Shown here: positions 43,065-52,137 of the stretch, piece by piece
Layout: every line of letters starts with the position of its first letter
How positions within the stretch are numbered: the stretch's first letter is position 1
DNA from: Cyanobacteria bacterium REEB67
Lineage (GTDB): Bacteria; Cyanobacteriota; Vampirovibrionia; Obscuribacterales; Obscuribacteraceae
Length of the DNA: 54,918 nucleotides
Assembly (NCBI GenBank): GCA_018971775.1
Contig: JAGXAB010000043.1
Coordinates: 1 to 54,918 of the forward strand
Direction: 5' to 3'
The notes under the pieces: model-generated
Seen by the model: only the letters and a program-made list of their open reading frames with translations
What the model was told of the DNA's origin: nothing
The model's database searches: none
Program-made: the position numbers and the translations under genes

Positions 43065-43556
43065 GTGTCAGGATTTGATATCACCCGCAGCCGACCGCTA
43101 CGCACCCCCAACCCAGATTTTGCCGAGAAAATACGCGACAGTTTCGAGCACAACGGAGTGGTCAAAACTCTCGGCGGCAGGCTGATCAAAGTCGAGGCCG
43201 GTTTCGTCGAAGTGCATCTGCCTTTCAGTCAGGGTGCAGCACAGCAGCATGGTTTCTTCCACGGCGGCATGGTAGCCACCGTCGCCGATACCGCTTCCGG
43301 TTTTGCCGGATATTCGGTTTGTGACGTCGATGAAGAGTGTCTTTCCGCCGAGTTTAAGGTCAACTTCCTGGCGCCGGCTCGGGGGGAGCTTCTGATTGGT
43401 CGCGGCAGCATCATCAAAGATGGTCGTACTTTGATCATCGCCCAGGCCGTTGTCTCGGTCGTGCGTGATGGTGAAGAAATAGCGTGCGCCTTCATGCTGC
43501 ACACACTGGCCCGTACCAGGCATGTGAAGAGCGGCGAGAAAAACGACAAGCAGTAA
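43065..43556 (+). CDS. PaaI-like hotdog thioesterase
   Basis: The start is GTG 43065 with AAGGAGA just upstream; 163 residues. The hotdog-fold core is clear: QQHGFFHGGMVATVADTASG (with the family's HGG and Asp), then LSAEFKVNFLAPARGELLIG. PaaI-type enzymes cleave acyl-CoA or aryl-CoA thioesters; the substrate here is unknown. It is placed 12 bp after hisD and is probably co-transcribed, but no link to histidine is evident. Confidence 0.88.
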   Translation: MSGFDITRSRPLRTPNPDFAEKIRDSFEHNGVVKTLGGRLIKVEAGFVEVHLPFSQGAAQQHGFFHGGMVATVADTASGFAGYSVCDVDEECLSAEFKVNFLAPARGELLIGRGSIIKDGRTLIIAQAVVSVVRDGEEIACAFMLHTLARTRHVKSGEKNDKQ

Positions 43557-43560
43557 ATGA

Positions 43561-43734
43561 CTGGCATTTAGTTGCCGGAGAGAGTTCTTCGCCGCTCAAC
43601 ACCTGAACGGCTCCTCTTTATGGGGCGCTGAGCCTGACGACGAGCGCGGCTATTTTGTACAGCGGGCCGATTATTGGGAGCGATTCGATGATTTTTTCGG
43701 CTGCCCATCTGACGATGTGGCCGCAAAATTTTGA
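43561..43734 (+). other. Possible gene remnant without start codon
   Basis: A 57-codon frame without an ATG reads like real protein (FFAAQHLNGSSLWGAEPDD, GYFVQRADYWERFDDFFG) and ends in TGA. Codon choice matches the neighbourhood. It may be the end of a decayed gene. No family is recognised. Confidence 0.25.
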
Positions 43735-43798
43735 CCACGCGGAATTCTTTCTGGAGTGTTTCATCACACACCTCCCGATTTTTGGTTAAGGCAAAACT

Positions 43799-43930
43799 AT
43801 GACGCACGGAACGGGCGTCTCCTGGCGCTGGCAATTCAAACGCAATAGTCCCGCCTGGCGGCGGAGCGCTATCGTTGAAAACGAAAATGGACTCTACTCA
43901 GCAACCTTAAAGAGCCCGCACTCTACTTGA
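43799..43930 (+). other. Possible small ORF, 43 aa
   Basis: ATG 43799 opens a basic 43-residue frame (VSWRWQFKRNSPAWRRSAIV). There is no ribosome site and no known family. It sits in the 518-bp stretch between the thioesterase gene and the tRNA, which otherwise shows only a near-palindrome AGTAGATCT/AGATCTGCT at about 44010. Confidence 0.2.
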
Positions 43931-44074
43931 CGGGCGAGCCAGCAATCTGGCCAGAAGAAAGCCATTTATTTTTTTTGTGTGGCACATGGCATGCCCTCCC
44001 TTGCGGAAGTAGATCTTATAGATCTGCTGTTTCGTCGGCCTTTTGCTTAAAGCGCATTTTTCAAATGGAAAAAA

Positions 44075-44146
44075 CTGGGGTGCAAGGATTCGAACCTCGG
44101 AATGCCTGAACCAGAATCAGGAGCCTTACCACTTGGCGACACCCCA
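44075..44146 (-). tRNA. tRNA-Gln (anticodon CUG)
   Basis: Read on the minus strand, the 72-nt sequence folds as a cloverleaf. The acceptor is TGGGGTG/CACCCCA, the D arm GCC/GGC, the anticodon stem CCTGA/TCAGG with loop TTCTGGT (anticodon CTG), and the T arm CGAGG-TTCGAAT-CCTTG. The discriminator is G. CCA is not encoded. A run of six T follows at once and may terminate transcription. Confidence 0.95.
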
Positions 44147-44212
44147 ACAGTATCTCCATTAAGTGAGTTTAGTGAATAAGCTCCCGGAGTGTCAACGCTT
44201 TGCCCCTAATCG

Positions 44213-44794
44213 TTAACCTCGAGAAATCAAACGCCGTACGGCGCCTATCTCGGCTCTTTTCATTGGCTTGCCGGTGACCGAGGAGATCATCTCGATATGT
44301 CGCCAGCTCCACGGATAGATTGTGATTTCGACCGGATAGGGTCCTTCGTACCAGCGCAGGTGGACAAAACTGCCTTTGACGTTCTCGACGAGCTCTTCTT
44401 CGGCATCTTCATAGCCTGAGAAAGCAAGGATGTCTTTGAGCTCGCGGTAATCGTCGCCGTAGGCGTGCAAATCGATGTCGGAGCCATTTCTAATCTCGCC
44501 GGTGAGGGTGCTGCCGATCAAATAAGGGTCGTTATTTTCTATAACCGTCATTATTTCTTCGGCGATTTCGCGCATGGCCTGGAGCTGCCGGGCGGTCTGC
44601 TCCGGACCGAGTTCATTTCTGGTGAACTGGCCGATGTATTCTTTGATCTGTCTGTTTGTCGGCAGCCTGGCCTGGCTGGAGAGGCCGAGAATCGATGCGG
44701 CCCTTTCCTTGGCGTGCAGATATTCGGTCTCGACACCTTCGGCCATCAAGCGTGCTGCTTCTTCGGCCAATCTACGCTGGGCAAAATTTTTCAT
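44213..44794 (-). CDS. Nucleotidyltransferase-domain protein
   Basis: The start is ATG 44794, giving 193 residues; an extended frame to 44857 starts with TTG and is not convincing. After a helical N-terminal half comes a Pol-beta-type nucleotidyltransferase motif: Gly94-Ser95 and then Asp106-Ile-Asp108 (GSDIDLHAYGDD), with a third acidic residue in the strand PVEITIYPW. The overall size fits small nucleotidyltransferases such as tRNA/antibiotic-modifying or MNT-like proteins; the substrate is unknown. No HEPN partner gene lies beside it. A hairpin just upstream of the start could limit its translation. Confidence 0.75.
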   Translation of the reverse strand: MKNFAQRRLAEEAARLMAEGVETEYLHAKERAASILGLSSQARLPTNRQIKEYIGQFTRNELGPEQTARQLQAMREIAEEIMTVIENNDPYLIGSTLTGEIRNGSDIDLHAYGDDYRELKDILAFSGYEDAEEELVENVKGSFVHLRWYEGPYPVEITIYPWSWRHIEMISSVTGKPMKRAEIGAVRRLISRG

Positions 44795-44800
44795 TGACAG

Positions 44801-44816
44801 GCAAGCTGGAGCTTGC
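44801..44816 (-). promoter_or_regulatory. Hairpin next to the nucleotidyltransferase start
   Basis: GCAAGC (44801-44806) and GCTTGC (44811-44816) form a 6-bp stem with a 4-base loop, 6 bases upstream of the ATG at 44794. It would cover the ribosome-binding region. Confidence 0.3.
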
Positions 44817-45022
44817 TTTTGGTTGTTATTACTTGATTCTACTCGATTTTTGCACAATTAATTGTAGCCCAAGTTTTTTGAGACATTTTTGATCGCACCA
44901 CACTCGATACTATGTTTCGGGGCGTAATGTTTCCGAGTTGTTAAATGGACGCGCTTTTGCTGTGTCTAATTTCGATAAGGGGCGTATAGAAAGTCGCACT
45001 TAGCAGTAACGAGGATTTATTT

Positions 45023-45757
45023 ATGTCTCAGATTCAATCATTCGAATCTCCAAATTTTTCTATTTTGGCTCACGATGCCGAGGCTTCTAGTGCTGCTGCT
45101 GCCCTCCAGCACGAAGCTCAGGGCGCCATGGCGACTCGCTCTGGTGCTGGCGGCTCCCTCGCTTTTGCCAGCGCTATAACGCGAGTATCGGCAGAATACA
45201 AAGAGTCATTGCCCGAGCTGAAGATCACTGCTTCTGAAAAGCCTCATTCCTCGGCAGTCTCGGAGAAGCGTCTTTCAGCCATGAGTGCGGTTGAAAAGTC
45301 TAATTTGTTGGAGACGACTTTTGAAAAAATTTCCAAAACCACACATCACTCTCAAATGTCCGAACAGCAATTTGATGATGCTGTCAGGTTGCTCGACAGC
45401 AACGGTATTCCCGGTGTCAGGCTCTCGCCCAATGAGGAAGCTGCGGCCCATTTTGTGGAGGGGCATTTTCACGATTTGATGAAAAGCGATCGTTACACTG
45501 CTAAAACTATTGACGACATTACCTTTAAAAATCATACGATCGAAGTGATGTATCCAAATATGCTGGCAGGTCTGCCGGAGATAGTCAAAGGCGTCGTCGG
45601 TATCGCCGCATTTGTTCCCACCGTGCCTGCTACCTGTGGCTTCTCTTTGCTGGGTGTGGCAGCCGGTATCGGTTATATCGGCCTGGGCGCGATGAAAATT
45701 GCTGAACATCGGGCCGAAAAGCGTTTCGATGGTGCGCTTATTAGTGAGCTGAAATAG
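45023..45757 (+). CDS. Hypothetical protein with C-terminal membrane segment
   Basis: A 244-residue protein. The N-terminal 60 residues are Ala/Ser-rich. The middle is helical and charged (AVEKSNLLETTFEKISKTT, MSEQQFDDAVRLLDSNGIPG). Residues about 182-225 form one or two hydrophobic helices (LPEIVKGVVGIAAFVPTVPA, FSLLGVAAGIGYIGLGAMKI). No signal peptide. GAGGA lies about 7 bases upstream of the ATG. The family is not recognised; it appears to be a single gene. Confidence 0.6.
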   Translation: MSQIQSFESPNFSILAHDAEASSAAAALQHEAQGAMATRSGAGGSLAFASAITRVSAEYKESLPELKITASEKPHSSAVSEKRLSAMSAVEKSNLLETTFEKISKTTHHSQMSEQQFDDAVRLLDSNGIPGVRLSPNEEAAAHFVEGHFHDLMKSDRYTAKTIDDITFKNHTIEVMYPNMLAGLPEIVKGVVGIAAFVPTVPATCGFSLLGVAAGIGYIGLGAMKIAEHRAEKRFDGALISELK

Positions 45758-45817
45758 AGAAGCGCCTGGGCGGCAAATTGGATATGATAGTTTCCCCTAC
45801 GAAGAGGCTTCCGGACC

Positions 45818-46891
45818 ATGGTACTTGACTTTAGGCTGAGCCGCAGGCATGCCCTGGGTGCTTTGCTTCTGCAGCCGGCTGCTGCACTTTTGTCGACAAG
45901 TACGCTCTTTGCCTGCGAAGGCTCCGGACGCGAGGACAATGGTCGCGATCAAAATCATTTTGTGCCTTCTACCTATCCAGACCCACGCATCGAGGTCATC
46001 GACAGCAAGCGCTTCAAATACAAAATAGGCAATAGCGCTGTCGAAAGAATCGCCGGCGGTTCACGCTGGGCGGAAGGTCCAGTTTACATCCCGGCAATGA
46101 AATGTCTGCTCTGGAGTGACGCCCCCAATAACCGCATCATGCGCTGGTTGGAAGAAGATGGGCATGTTGGTGTATTTCGTAGCCAGGCAAACTACGCAAA
46201 CGGCAATACAACCGATAAGAAAGGGCGTCTGATTTCTTGTGAGCACGGGCCGCGGCGTGTGACCCGCACCGAATATGATGGCACCATAAGTGTTCTTGCC
46301 GATCGTTACAAAGGCAAGAGGTTCAACGCCCCAAACGATGTCGTTGTCGACTCGAAGGGGGCGATCTGGTTTACCGATCCCGGCTACGGTATCGAAGGTC
46401 CCTATGAGGGTTTCGTCCAGCAGTCCGAGCTGCCGCGCTCCGTCTACCGGATCGATCCGGCCGGCGGTGGTGTCAAGCTTGTTGCTGATGATGTGATCCG
46501 TCCGAATGGATTGACCTTTGCACCCGATGAAAGTTTACTTTATATCGTCAACAGCGCTTCCGGCGATGAGGGCAGCGCCTCTATACGTGTCTATGAAGTC
46601 CGTGGTGACTCGCTCGGTCCTGGAAGGGTCTTTGTTGAAAATTTCGCTGGTGGCACTGCTGATGGTATCAAAGTCGACGCCGGCGGCAATCTCTGGTGCG
46701 CTTTCGGCTGGGGCGCTGCTGCCGAAAACGGCGTCCGCTGCTACGCTCCCGATGGTACGCTGATTGGCAAGATTCATCTGCCCGAGCTCTGTGCTAATCT
46801 TTGCTTCGGTGGTAAAGACAACAGCCGTCTTTTTATGGCGGCCAGTACATCTATTTATTCGGTTTATCTCAATGACAGAGGCATTCTCTAA
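45818..46891 (+). CDS. SMP-30/gluconolactonase-like protein with twin-Arg leader
   Basis: A 357-residue beta-propeller. The N-terminus (RLSRRHALGALLL) looks like a Tat signal, followed by a Cys near 33 in LFACEGSG. Expected metal ligands are visible: Glu in GSRWAEGPVYIP, Asn in FNAPNDVVVDSKG, Asp in GTADGIKVDAGGN. ANLCFGG closes the fold. SMP-30-like enzymes hydrolyse sugar lactones or related esters; the substrate is not known. Its stop overlaps the next start by one base (TAATG), so it is in an operon with the nuclease. Confidence 0.88.
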   Translation: MVLDFRLSRRHALGALLLQPAAALLSTSTLFACEGSGREDNGRDQNHFVPSTYPDPRIEVIDSKRFKYKIGNSAVERIAGGSRWAEGPVYIPAMKCLLWSDAPNNRIMRWLEEDGHVGVFRSQANYANGNTTDKKGRLISCEHGPRRVTRTEYDGTISVLADRYKGKRFNAPNDVVVDSKGAIWFTDPGYGIEGPYEGFVQQSELPRSVYRIDPAGGGVKLVADDVIRPNGLTFAPDESLLYIVNSASGDEGSASIRVYEVRGDSLGPGRVFVENFAGGTADGIKVDAGGNLWCAFGWGAAAENGVRCYAPDGTLIGKIHLPELCANLCFGGKDNSRLFMAASTSIYSVYLNDRGIL

Positions 46892-47847
46892 TGCGTAAAA
46901 ATATTTTCGCCTCTCTTCTCACCGCTCTCACTCTTGCTTCTTCAGGCCTGGCTCCCTTGCCTGTGCTTGCCTGGAATGACTTCGGGCATATGACCGTGGC
47001 TTACCTGGCCTATAAAAAGTTGACCCCGACCGTGCGCGCCCGGGCCGACAAACTGCTTACACTTAATCCCGCTTACAATGCCTGGCTTGCTCAATTACCG
47101 GTCAATCTCAGTGAGGCCGAGCGCAACACCGAAATATTTATGCTTGCTTCTACCTGGCCTGATACGATTAAAGGCGATCGTAGTTATTTCGTCGACGGCA
47201 GCCAGCATGGTTTCCGCCCCGAAGGTGCCGGCGCCTCGCAAAACATCGGTTATGACGATCATCAGCTCCATAAATACTGGCACTTTGTCGATCAGCCTTT
47301 TAGCTATGATCATTCGCCTTTACCTGATGATATCGTGCCCAATGCTCTGACGCAGATGCAGTCGTTTGACTCCGTACTGGCCTCGGATAGCGCAGACGAG
47401 CTCAAGTCTTTCGATCTTGTCTGGGTCTTGCATATGGTCGGCGATTTGCATCAGCCGCTGCATTGCGTCACCCGTGTCAGTCGCGATCATCCAAACGGTG
47501 ACAGCGGCGGCAATGACGTGCTTATAAGTGGAGCCGGCGAGAGCAAAAATCTGCACGGATTCTGGGACTGGATCCTCGGTCGGGGTGGACCGAGCGATGT
47601 GATTGCCTTTGCCGATAAGCTCCCGGAGCCTTCGAGTAAGGCGGCGGCTAAACTTGATGCCAAAACCTGGGCCGATGAGGGCTATAAGCTGGCGGTGAAA
47701 AAAGTCTATGTGGGGCCGATTAAGAAGGGCAGCGGTCCCTTTGTCCTGGACGAGGCGTATGTCAGTAAAGCGAAAGCCCTGGCCGAGCAAAGGGCAGCTC
47801 TTGGCGGCGCCCGTCTGGGCAATCTACTCAATGCCGAGCTTAAATAG
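46891..47847 (+). CDS. Exported S1/P1-type nuclease
   Basis: A 318-residue protein with a signal peptide (1-27). The predicted mature protein starts with Trp (LA-WNDFGHMTVAYLAY), as in S1/P1 nucleases, where the N-terminal Trp binds zinc. Other ligands fit: Asp in STWPDTI, His in YWHFVDQPF, HMVGDLHQPLHC, and GNDV followed by NLHGFWD. The enzyme degrades single-stranded nucleic acids outside the cytoplasm, perhaps for phosphate or nucleoside supply. Its stop abuts that of the convergent 711-residue gene. Confidence 0.93.
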   Translation: MRKNIFASLLTALTLASSGLAPLPVLAWNDFGHMTVAYLAYKKLTPTVRARADKLLTLNPAYNAWLAQLPVNLSEAERNTEIFMLASTWPDTIKGDRSYFVDGSQHGFRPEGAGASQNIGYDDHQLHKYWHFVDQPFSYDHSPLPDDIVPNALTQMQSFDSVLASDSADELKSFDLVWVLHMVGDLHQPLHCVTRVSRDHPNGDSGGNDVLISGAGESKNLHGFWDWILGRGGPSDVIAFADKLPEPSSKAAAKLDAKTWADEGYKLAVKKVYVGPIKKGSGPFVLDEAYVSKAKALAEQRAALGGARLGNLLNAELK

Positions 47848-49983
47848 TTAAGCTGTAAGGCGGTCAGCTTGTTCTTCGGTCAATCCCGCTATGCCGAATT
47901 GTGACATGTAGGCGAGCCGGCCTTCAAAGGTCTGGGCATTGGGTCCGAGGACGTTTACTTCCTGGCCGACCGCTGCTCCCAGCACGCCGCGTGAGTTTAC
48001 GTCATCGGCTGCTTCGACGATGTCACTGTCGCCCATATTGTTCGAGCGCATAAGTTGGGCCAGGGCCACTTGCTGTGAGGCCTGAGAGATGGCACTGGCC
48101 ACTTCGTTTTTGGCGGACATAATCGAGCAGGCCGCATCGAAGTTGCCGCAGGACATGGCCTGGGCCAGAGCGCCGTCAAGGTCACCGAGGGAGGCGTTGA
48201 GGGCTGCTACGTCACCGGAATCGAGAGCCTGGCTGCCGATCTTGGAAGTAACGGCGGCGACGGCACTGTCGGCGCTACGCACTGCTTGTTCGGTATGAGT
48301 GGCGCTGTTCTGATAACTGATCGGGTCATCATTAAACATGCTGGTGCCGTCGGAGTTATACACCGAGCCTGCTGCTGTCACGGTCAAATCCGCCCAATCG
48401 ATATTGGTGCCGTCGGGATTGAATTGTACATCCGGTGTCCACAGCGCATCGTTGTCGGCGTTGAAGCTAAATTGTCTGTCGCCGAGACTACCGTCCGGAT
48501 TGACCTTGAAGCGTTCGACCTGATGAGTGGGATCGTTTGGATTAAACTTGGTATCGGTACCGTTGTTGATCAAATCGCTGGTGTGATCGGGATTGCTCAC
48601 CAGTTGGGCCGGTTTGCCGGTAATGGTCGGCAGTGTCGCGACCATCTTGCCTGCCGGTGTTTGTTGACCAATGGTGGCACCATCAGCGGTGGCGACCGTG
48701 CCGTCGGCTGCGACTTTGACGCCGCCTACTTCATAGCAGTGTCTACCATTGGCTGCCGCGGTGCGGCGGAAATGTTCGAAGCGGGAAAATTCGTTTTCGT
48801 TCAGCTGACGCCATTTGCCGTTTTCTTCGATTTCAACTTTATTGTGAGCATCATCGATGCGGAAATGCTTGCCGTGCGGGGTGACGATTTCTCTGATGCC
48901 GTTATCGCGGGCCGTCACTTCGCTGCCGTCTTTGCCATAGTGTCTCTGCGCGTCACGAGCTGCTATGGTCAGGCCTTTCTCGGCCTTGATCGTGGTGTCG
49001 TCGATATTGGCGAGAGTCTGAGCGGCTTTGAAGCCATTGCCCAGCTCCGTGATCGCCTGTCCTTTAGAGACATGCGTTTCGTTGCCCTGATCGTCGCGGA
49101 TGTGATAGCTGCCGTCTTTTTCTTTGACAAATTCCTGATTGCCGTGGCGATAAGTTTCAGTACCGTCGGATTTTCGCGTATAGACTTCTTCGCCGTCGGC
49201 GCTCTGGGTGGTGATTTCGCCGGTCGATTTGTTTTTGATGATGGTGCTGCCCTTGGCGTCGAAGTAGCGCTCTTCACCGGCCGAGAGCTGTCTGGTTTTG
49301 TTGTCCAGAGAGCTCTCGAAATAATTGACTTTGCCGTCGGCTCCGACCTTCGCTTCGACTTTGCTTGTCGTATTGGCGCTATCGGAGGTTATCGCTTTGT
49401 AGGAGTTGGAAAAGCCGTCGGACAATTTGTCCCAACCCTGATCCACCCAGTCGGCTACTTTGCTGGTGGCGTTTTTGATGCTGTCATACCAGCTACTGTC
49501 CTGGCTGGCTGCTCCCGGTGGTGCCTTTGTTTCTAGAGCTGATGTGGTCGAAGCCGAGGAGAAAATATTGTTGAAATGCATCCAGCTGTCATCTGCCGCT
49601 GCCGGTGCACTCGTGGCCTCGGTTGCGCCGGCCTTAGCTTCGACTGTCTTAGCTTCGACTGTTCCGGTATCGGCGGCGCTAAATGTCGATTTTAATTTAT
49701 CCCAGTCTTCCAAAACCTGGGACATCAACCGACTGGAGATATCCTCGCTACCAGCCGCAGTTTTCTGGTCGCCTGCGTCCGGGGTCTTGGCGGCATTTTC
49801 TTTCGGCTTGTCGGCATCCTTTTCGCCATCTTTATTAGCGGTGTCGGCAGCCTTCGGGCTGTCTTTATCGCTGGGTTTGTCGCCCGGTGCAGCCGAGTGC
49901 GCTTCCGCAGAAAGATGCGCGCTGGCATCCGGCGCGGTGTGTGCTGGCTTATGGCTATCATCATTGGTGGTTGCGTCTGACAT
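47848..49983 (-). CDS. Large acidic repeat-rich protein, 711 aa
   Basis: No signal peptide. Residues 1-90 are disordered (Ala, Asp, Lys, Pro). Residues about 90-220 are Ser/Ala/Thr-rich with a helical SWYDSIKNATSKVADWVDQG. Residues about 235-320 hold short beta-type repeats with Gly-Asp/Asn turns (STGEITTQSADGEEVYTRK, SDGTETYRHGNQEF). The C-terminal 150 residues are helical and Ala-rich (AMSCGNFDAACSIMSAKNEV). I do not know the family; secretion by a signal-less route or a cytoplasmic structural role are both open. A promoter-like site lies 130-155 bp upstream. The gene abuts the nuclease gene at the stop codon. Confidence 0.7.
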   Translation of the reverse strand: MSDATTNDDSHKPAHTAPDASAHLSAEAHSAAPGDKPSDKDSPKAADTANKDGEKDADKPKENAAKTPDAGDQKTAAGSEDISSRLMSQVLEDWDKLKSTFSAADTGTVEAKTVEAKAGATEATSAPAAADDSWMHFNNIFSSASTTSALETKAPPGAASQDSSWYDSIKNATSKVADWVDQGWDKLSDGFSNSYKAITSDSANTTSKVEAKVGADGKVNYFESSLDNKTRQLSAGEERYFDAKGSTIIKNKSTGEITTQSADGEEVYTRKSDGTETYRHGNQEFVKEKDGSYHIRDDQGNETHVSKGQAITELGNGFKAAQTLANIDDTTIKAEKGLTIAARDAQRHYGKDGSEVTARDNGIREIVTPHGKHFRIDDAHNKVEIEENGKWRQLNENEFSRFEHFRRTAAANGRHCYEVGGVKVAADGTVATADGATIGQQTPAGKMVATLPTITGKPAQLVSNPDHTSDLINNGTDTKFNPNDPTHQVERFKVNPDGSLGDRQFSFNADNDALWTPDVQFNPDGTNIDWADLTVTAAGSVYNSDGTSMFNDDPISYQNSATHTEQAVRSADSAVAAVTSKIGSQALDSGDVAALNASLGDLDGALAQAMSCGNFDAACSIMSAKNEVASAISQASQQVALAQLMRSNNMGDSDIVEAADDVNSRGVLGAAVGQEVNVLGPNAQTFEGRLAYMSQFGIAGLTEEQADRLTA

Positions 49984-50111
49984 TGTTGCTTTGATATAAT
50001 CTTGCGGTGGAGAATGGGTATTGTGATTAGTAAGAGTGTGAGCCGATTTCGCTATCTTGCTTGGACTGCGGTCTAAAAATCATAAATCGCTGTATTGCCG
50101 CCCACGTCAGC

Positions 50112-50140
50112 ATTGTGCCCTAATTGGACAACCATGTCAA
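50112..50140 (-). promoter_or_regulatory. Candidate promoter of the 711-residue protein gene
   Basis: On the minus strand TTGACA (plus 50135-50140) is followed by 17 bp and CACAAT (plus 50112-50117), a near-consensus sigma-70 pattern. It implies a leader of about 120 bases. The rest of the 333-bp gap (49984-50316) shows nothing else clear. Confidence 0.5.
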
Positions 50141-50316
50141 GGGAAATTTTTGCCCGCCGTGCCTCTGTAAACCATTGCGGCGCAAGGGCTGTCATAATCT
50201 TGCTCTGGTGATTCGTCGGCATCGCCTTGCACATTCTTGCGATCTTCTATTGATCGCCCGCCGCATGGCGTGAGGATTGTCAGAAAAGCAGAGGCAAATG
50301 GGGAGACTGGCGACGC

Positions 50317-52137
50317 CTATTTTTCGCCGGCCAGAGGGCTTGGAAGGTCCGGTGGAGTCGCGTGTTCGGCGTTTTGGGTAGTGAGTTCAAGTTCGCCGAC
50401 GATGTAGGAAGGACTGACCACATGCTTGAGCGGCTCGCCCCAGGGCTGGAGAAATTGAGCGGCAGCATCGTCTCCGACGGCCTGGATATCGCGAAAGGCA
50501 CGCAGTGAGACGTCTTTAAATTCAACGCCGCGAATCATCGTTTCGCTGCCATCATCCACATTGACTTGATAAGCAAGCGAAGGCACACCCGGCTTACGGG
50601 TGTAGTTCGGTGTATCGCGCCGCTCCAGAGAGCGAGGATTTGTCGCCGGTGGATTTTCGTTGAGTTGGTAGTTGTCGTTTAATTTGCGCACGATTATGAC
50701 ATATTTCAAACCGGCATCCTTGCCCATGTCCATCAGCTTCTGTTTCATCTGTGCCGGCGTGTTCGTTTGACTTGCCACCATCTGCAAAACGCTCGGTGCG
50801 CTGCGGCCGCGGTAGGCATGCCCGTTGCTCTCGGCACAATGTTTGGTCGGCACGCGGTCCTGGCAAAATGCCTTGAGCAGACCGTTTTCGGCGATCGTGA
50901 TCGCCCGGCCCGGCACGCCGTCGTCATCATATTTATAGCCGCCCAGAAGCGGGACGCCTTTAAATACGGTGGCGCCCGGATCGTCTATTAGGCTGACGTA
51001 TTTCGGCAAGATTCGCCTGCCGAGCGAATCTTTGAGAGGGTTGCGCCAGTGCTCGTAATAGTTCTGGTCGCTGTTCAGGCCAATCGGTTCTTCGGCCATA
51101 GAAATATTCGGACCGAGTAGAGTGTAGAGAAATTCGCCGGCGGCCTGACCTTCAAACATCACCGGTCCACAATAGTCTTCGCCTTTGGGAGCGGAGCAGA
51201 GTCGGGTCATCCGTTCGCCCATGTTGGCAGCGATTTTTTTGAGGGCGCTCAGCTCCGGTAGCTGATCTTCGGCCGGTGCCCCGACCACTTCCCAGTCGCT
51301 CAGGCTCATGCCGTCATCGGCCTGGGCCGTGACCATCATGTGCAGGAGATATTTCGAGCGAGTGTCGCGGATTTTCGTCCCTTCGCTATTCAAAAGCCAG
51401 CGGTTCAGGCGGCGACACTTAAAGACAACGCAGCTGCGCTGGATCTTCGGATAAGCTTTGAAAACAGCCGAGAGATCCTGCACTGCTGTCGTCCATTTCT
51501 TTTCATCCACGGTGAGCTTGCCTGCATCTTCCAGTGATACCACCGGTGTTGCCCTGACAAAGTCGGGCAGTCTGTCCCGCAACGGATGGCCGCGCAGATA
51601 AGCGATCTTTGTTTCCAGATCTTCGATGGCTGCTTTGTAGGCTTCGTCGGTCTTCAGCCAGGTATAACGTCTGAGAGCGGTATAGTCGTTTTCACTGGTG
51701 ACGCTTTCAACTCCTTCAAGGCGCTTCGTCTCGGTCGGTAAAAAGTTGCTGTTGTCTTGATCGTAGCTGCCGACACGCAGATCCGGATCGAGATAGCGCG
51801 TCTTCGATTTTTCGACGCAAGGTTGGGCTCCGAGCGAGCCGTGGATGTCCAGCTCTTCTGCTTCATTGACTGTGTAGCGGATGAAATAGGGCGCGGCATG
51901 ATGGCCGAGTTTAAGATTCCTGGTCGAACGTTCCAGCTCATCCTTGAGCGCTCGAAAGACTACATCATCTTTTGCGTCTTCTTGTACTTCGTGTTTTGTC
52001 TCTTGTTTTGCTTCTTGTGGAAGCACCGAACTGGCCGGGAGCGGCGCTACGGTAGTATCGGCCAGCACCGCAGGTGGTGTCAGTAGTAAGGGGCTCAGGG
52101 CAAGAAGAATAGCCGCACCGAGTCGAATTGTTTTCAT
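50317..52137 (-). CDS. Exported TldE/PmbA-like protein (no HExxxH)
   Basis: The start is ATG 52137, overlapping the upstream stop by 4 bp; 606 residues with a signal peptide (TIRLGAAILLALSPLLLTPP). The C-terminal half aligns with TldD/PmbA proteins and with the preceding gene (ILPKYVSLIDDPGA, GGYKYDDDGVPGRAITIAEN, NGHAYRGRSAPS). Where TldD has HExxxH this protein reads GEFLYTLLGPN, so it lacks the zinc site, as TldE does. A TldD/TldE-like heterodimer is likely. Classical TldDE are cytoplasmic; here both partners have export signals. Confidence 0.85.
   Translation of the reverse strand: MKTIRLGAAILLALSPLLLTPPAVLADTTVAPLPASSVLPQEAKQETKHEVQEDAKDDVVFRALKDELERSTRNLKLGHHAAPYFIRYTVNEAEELDIHGSLGAQPCVEKSKTRYLDPDLRVGSYDQDNSNFLPTETKRLEGVESVTSENDYTALRRYTWLKTDEAYKAAIEDLETKIAYLRGHPLRDRLPDFVRATPVVSLEDAGKLTVDEKKWTTAVQDLSAVFKAYPKIQRSCVVFKCRRLNRWLLNSEGTKIRDTRSKYLLHMMVTAQADDGMSLSDWEVVGAPAEDQLPELSALKKIAANMGERMTRLCSAPKGEDYCGPVMFEGQAAGEFLYTLLGPNISMAEEPIGLNSDQNYYEHWRNPLKDSLGRRILPKYVSLIDDPGATVFKGVPLLGGYKYDDDGVPGRAITIAENGLLKAFCQDRVPTKHCAESNGHAYRGRSAPSVLQMVASQTNTPAQMKQKLMDMGKDAGLKYVIIVRKLNDNYQLNENPPATNPRSLERRDTPNYTRKPGVPSLAYQVNVDDGSETMIRGVEFKDVSLRAFRDIQAVGDDAAAQFLQPWGEPLKHVVSPSYIVGELELTTQNAEHATPPDLPSPLAGEK

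Noticed and set aside
43568..43834. 88-residue minus-strand frame
   Set aside because: Arg-rich with no ribosome site; the opposite strand looks more protein-like.
48286..49536. 416-residue plus-strand frame
   Set aside because: Lies wholly antisense inside the 711-residue gene; Cys/Phe/Ile-rich composition is typical of an antisense shadow and no motif is seen.
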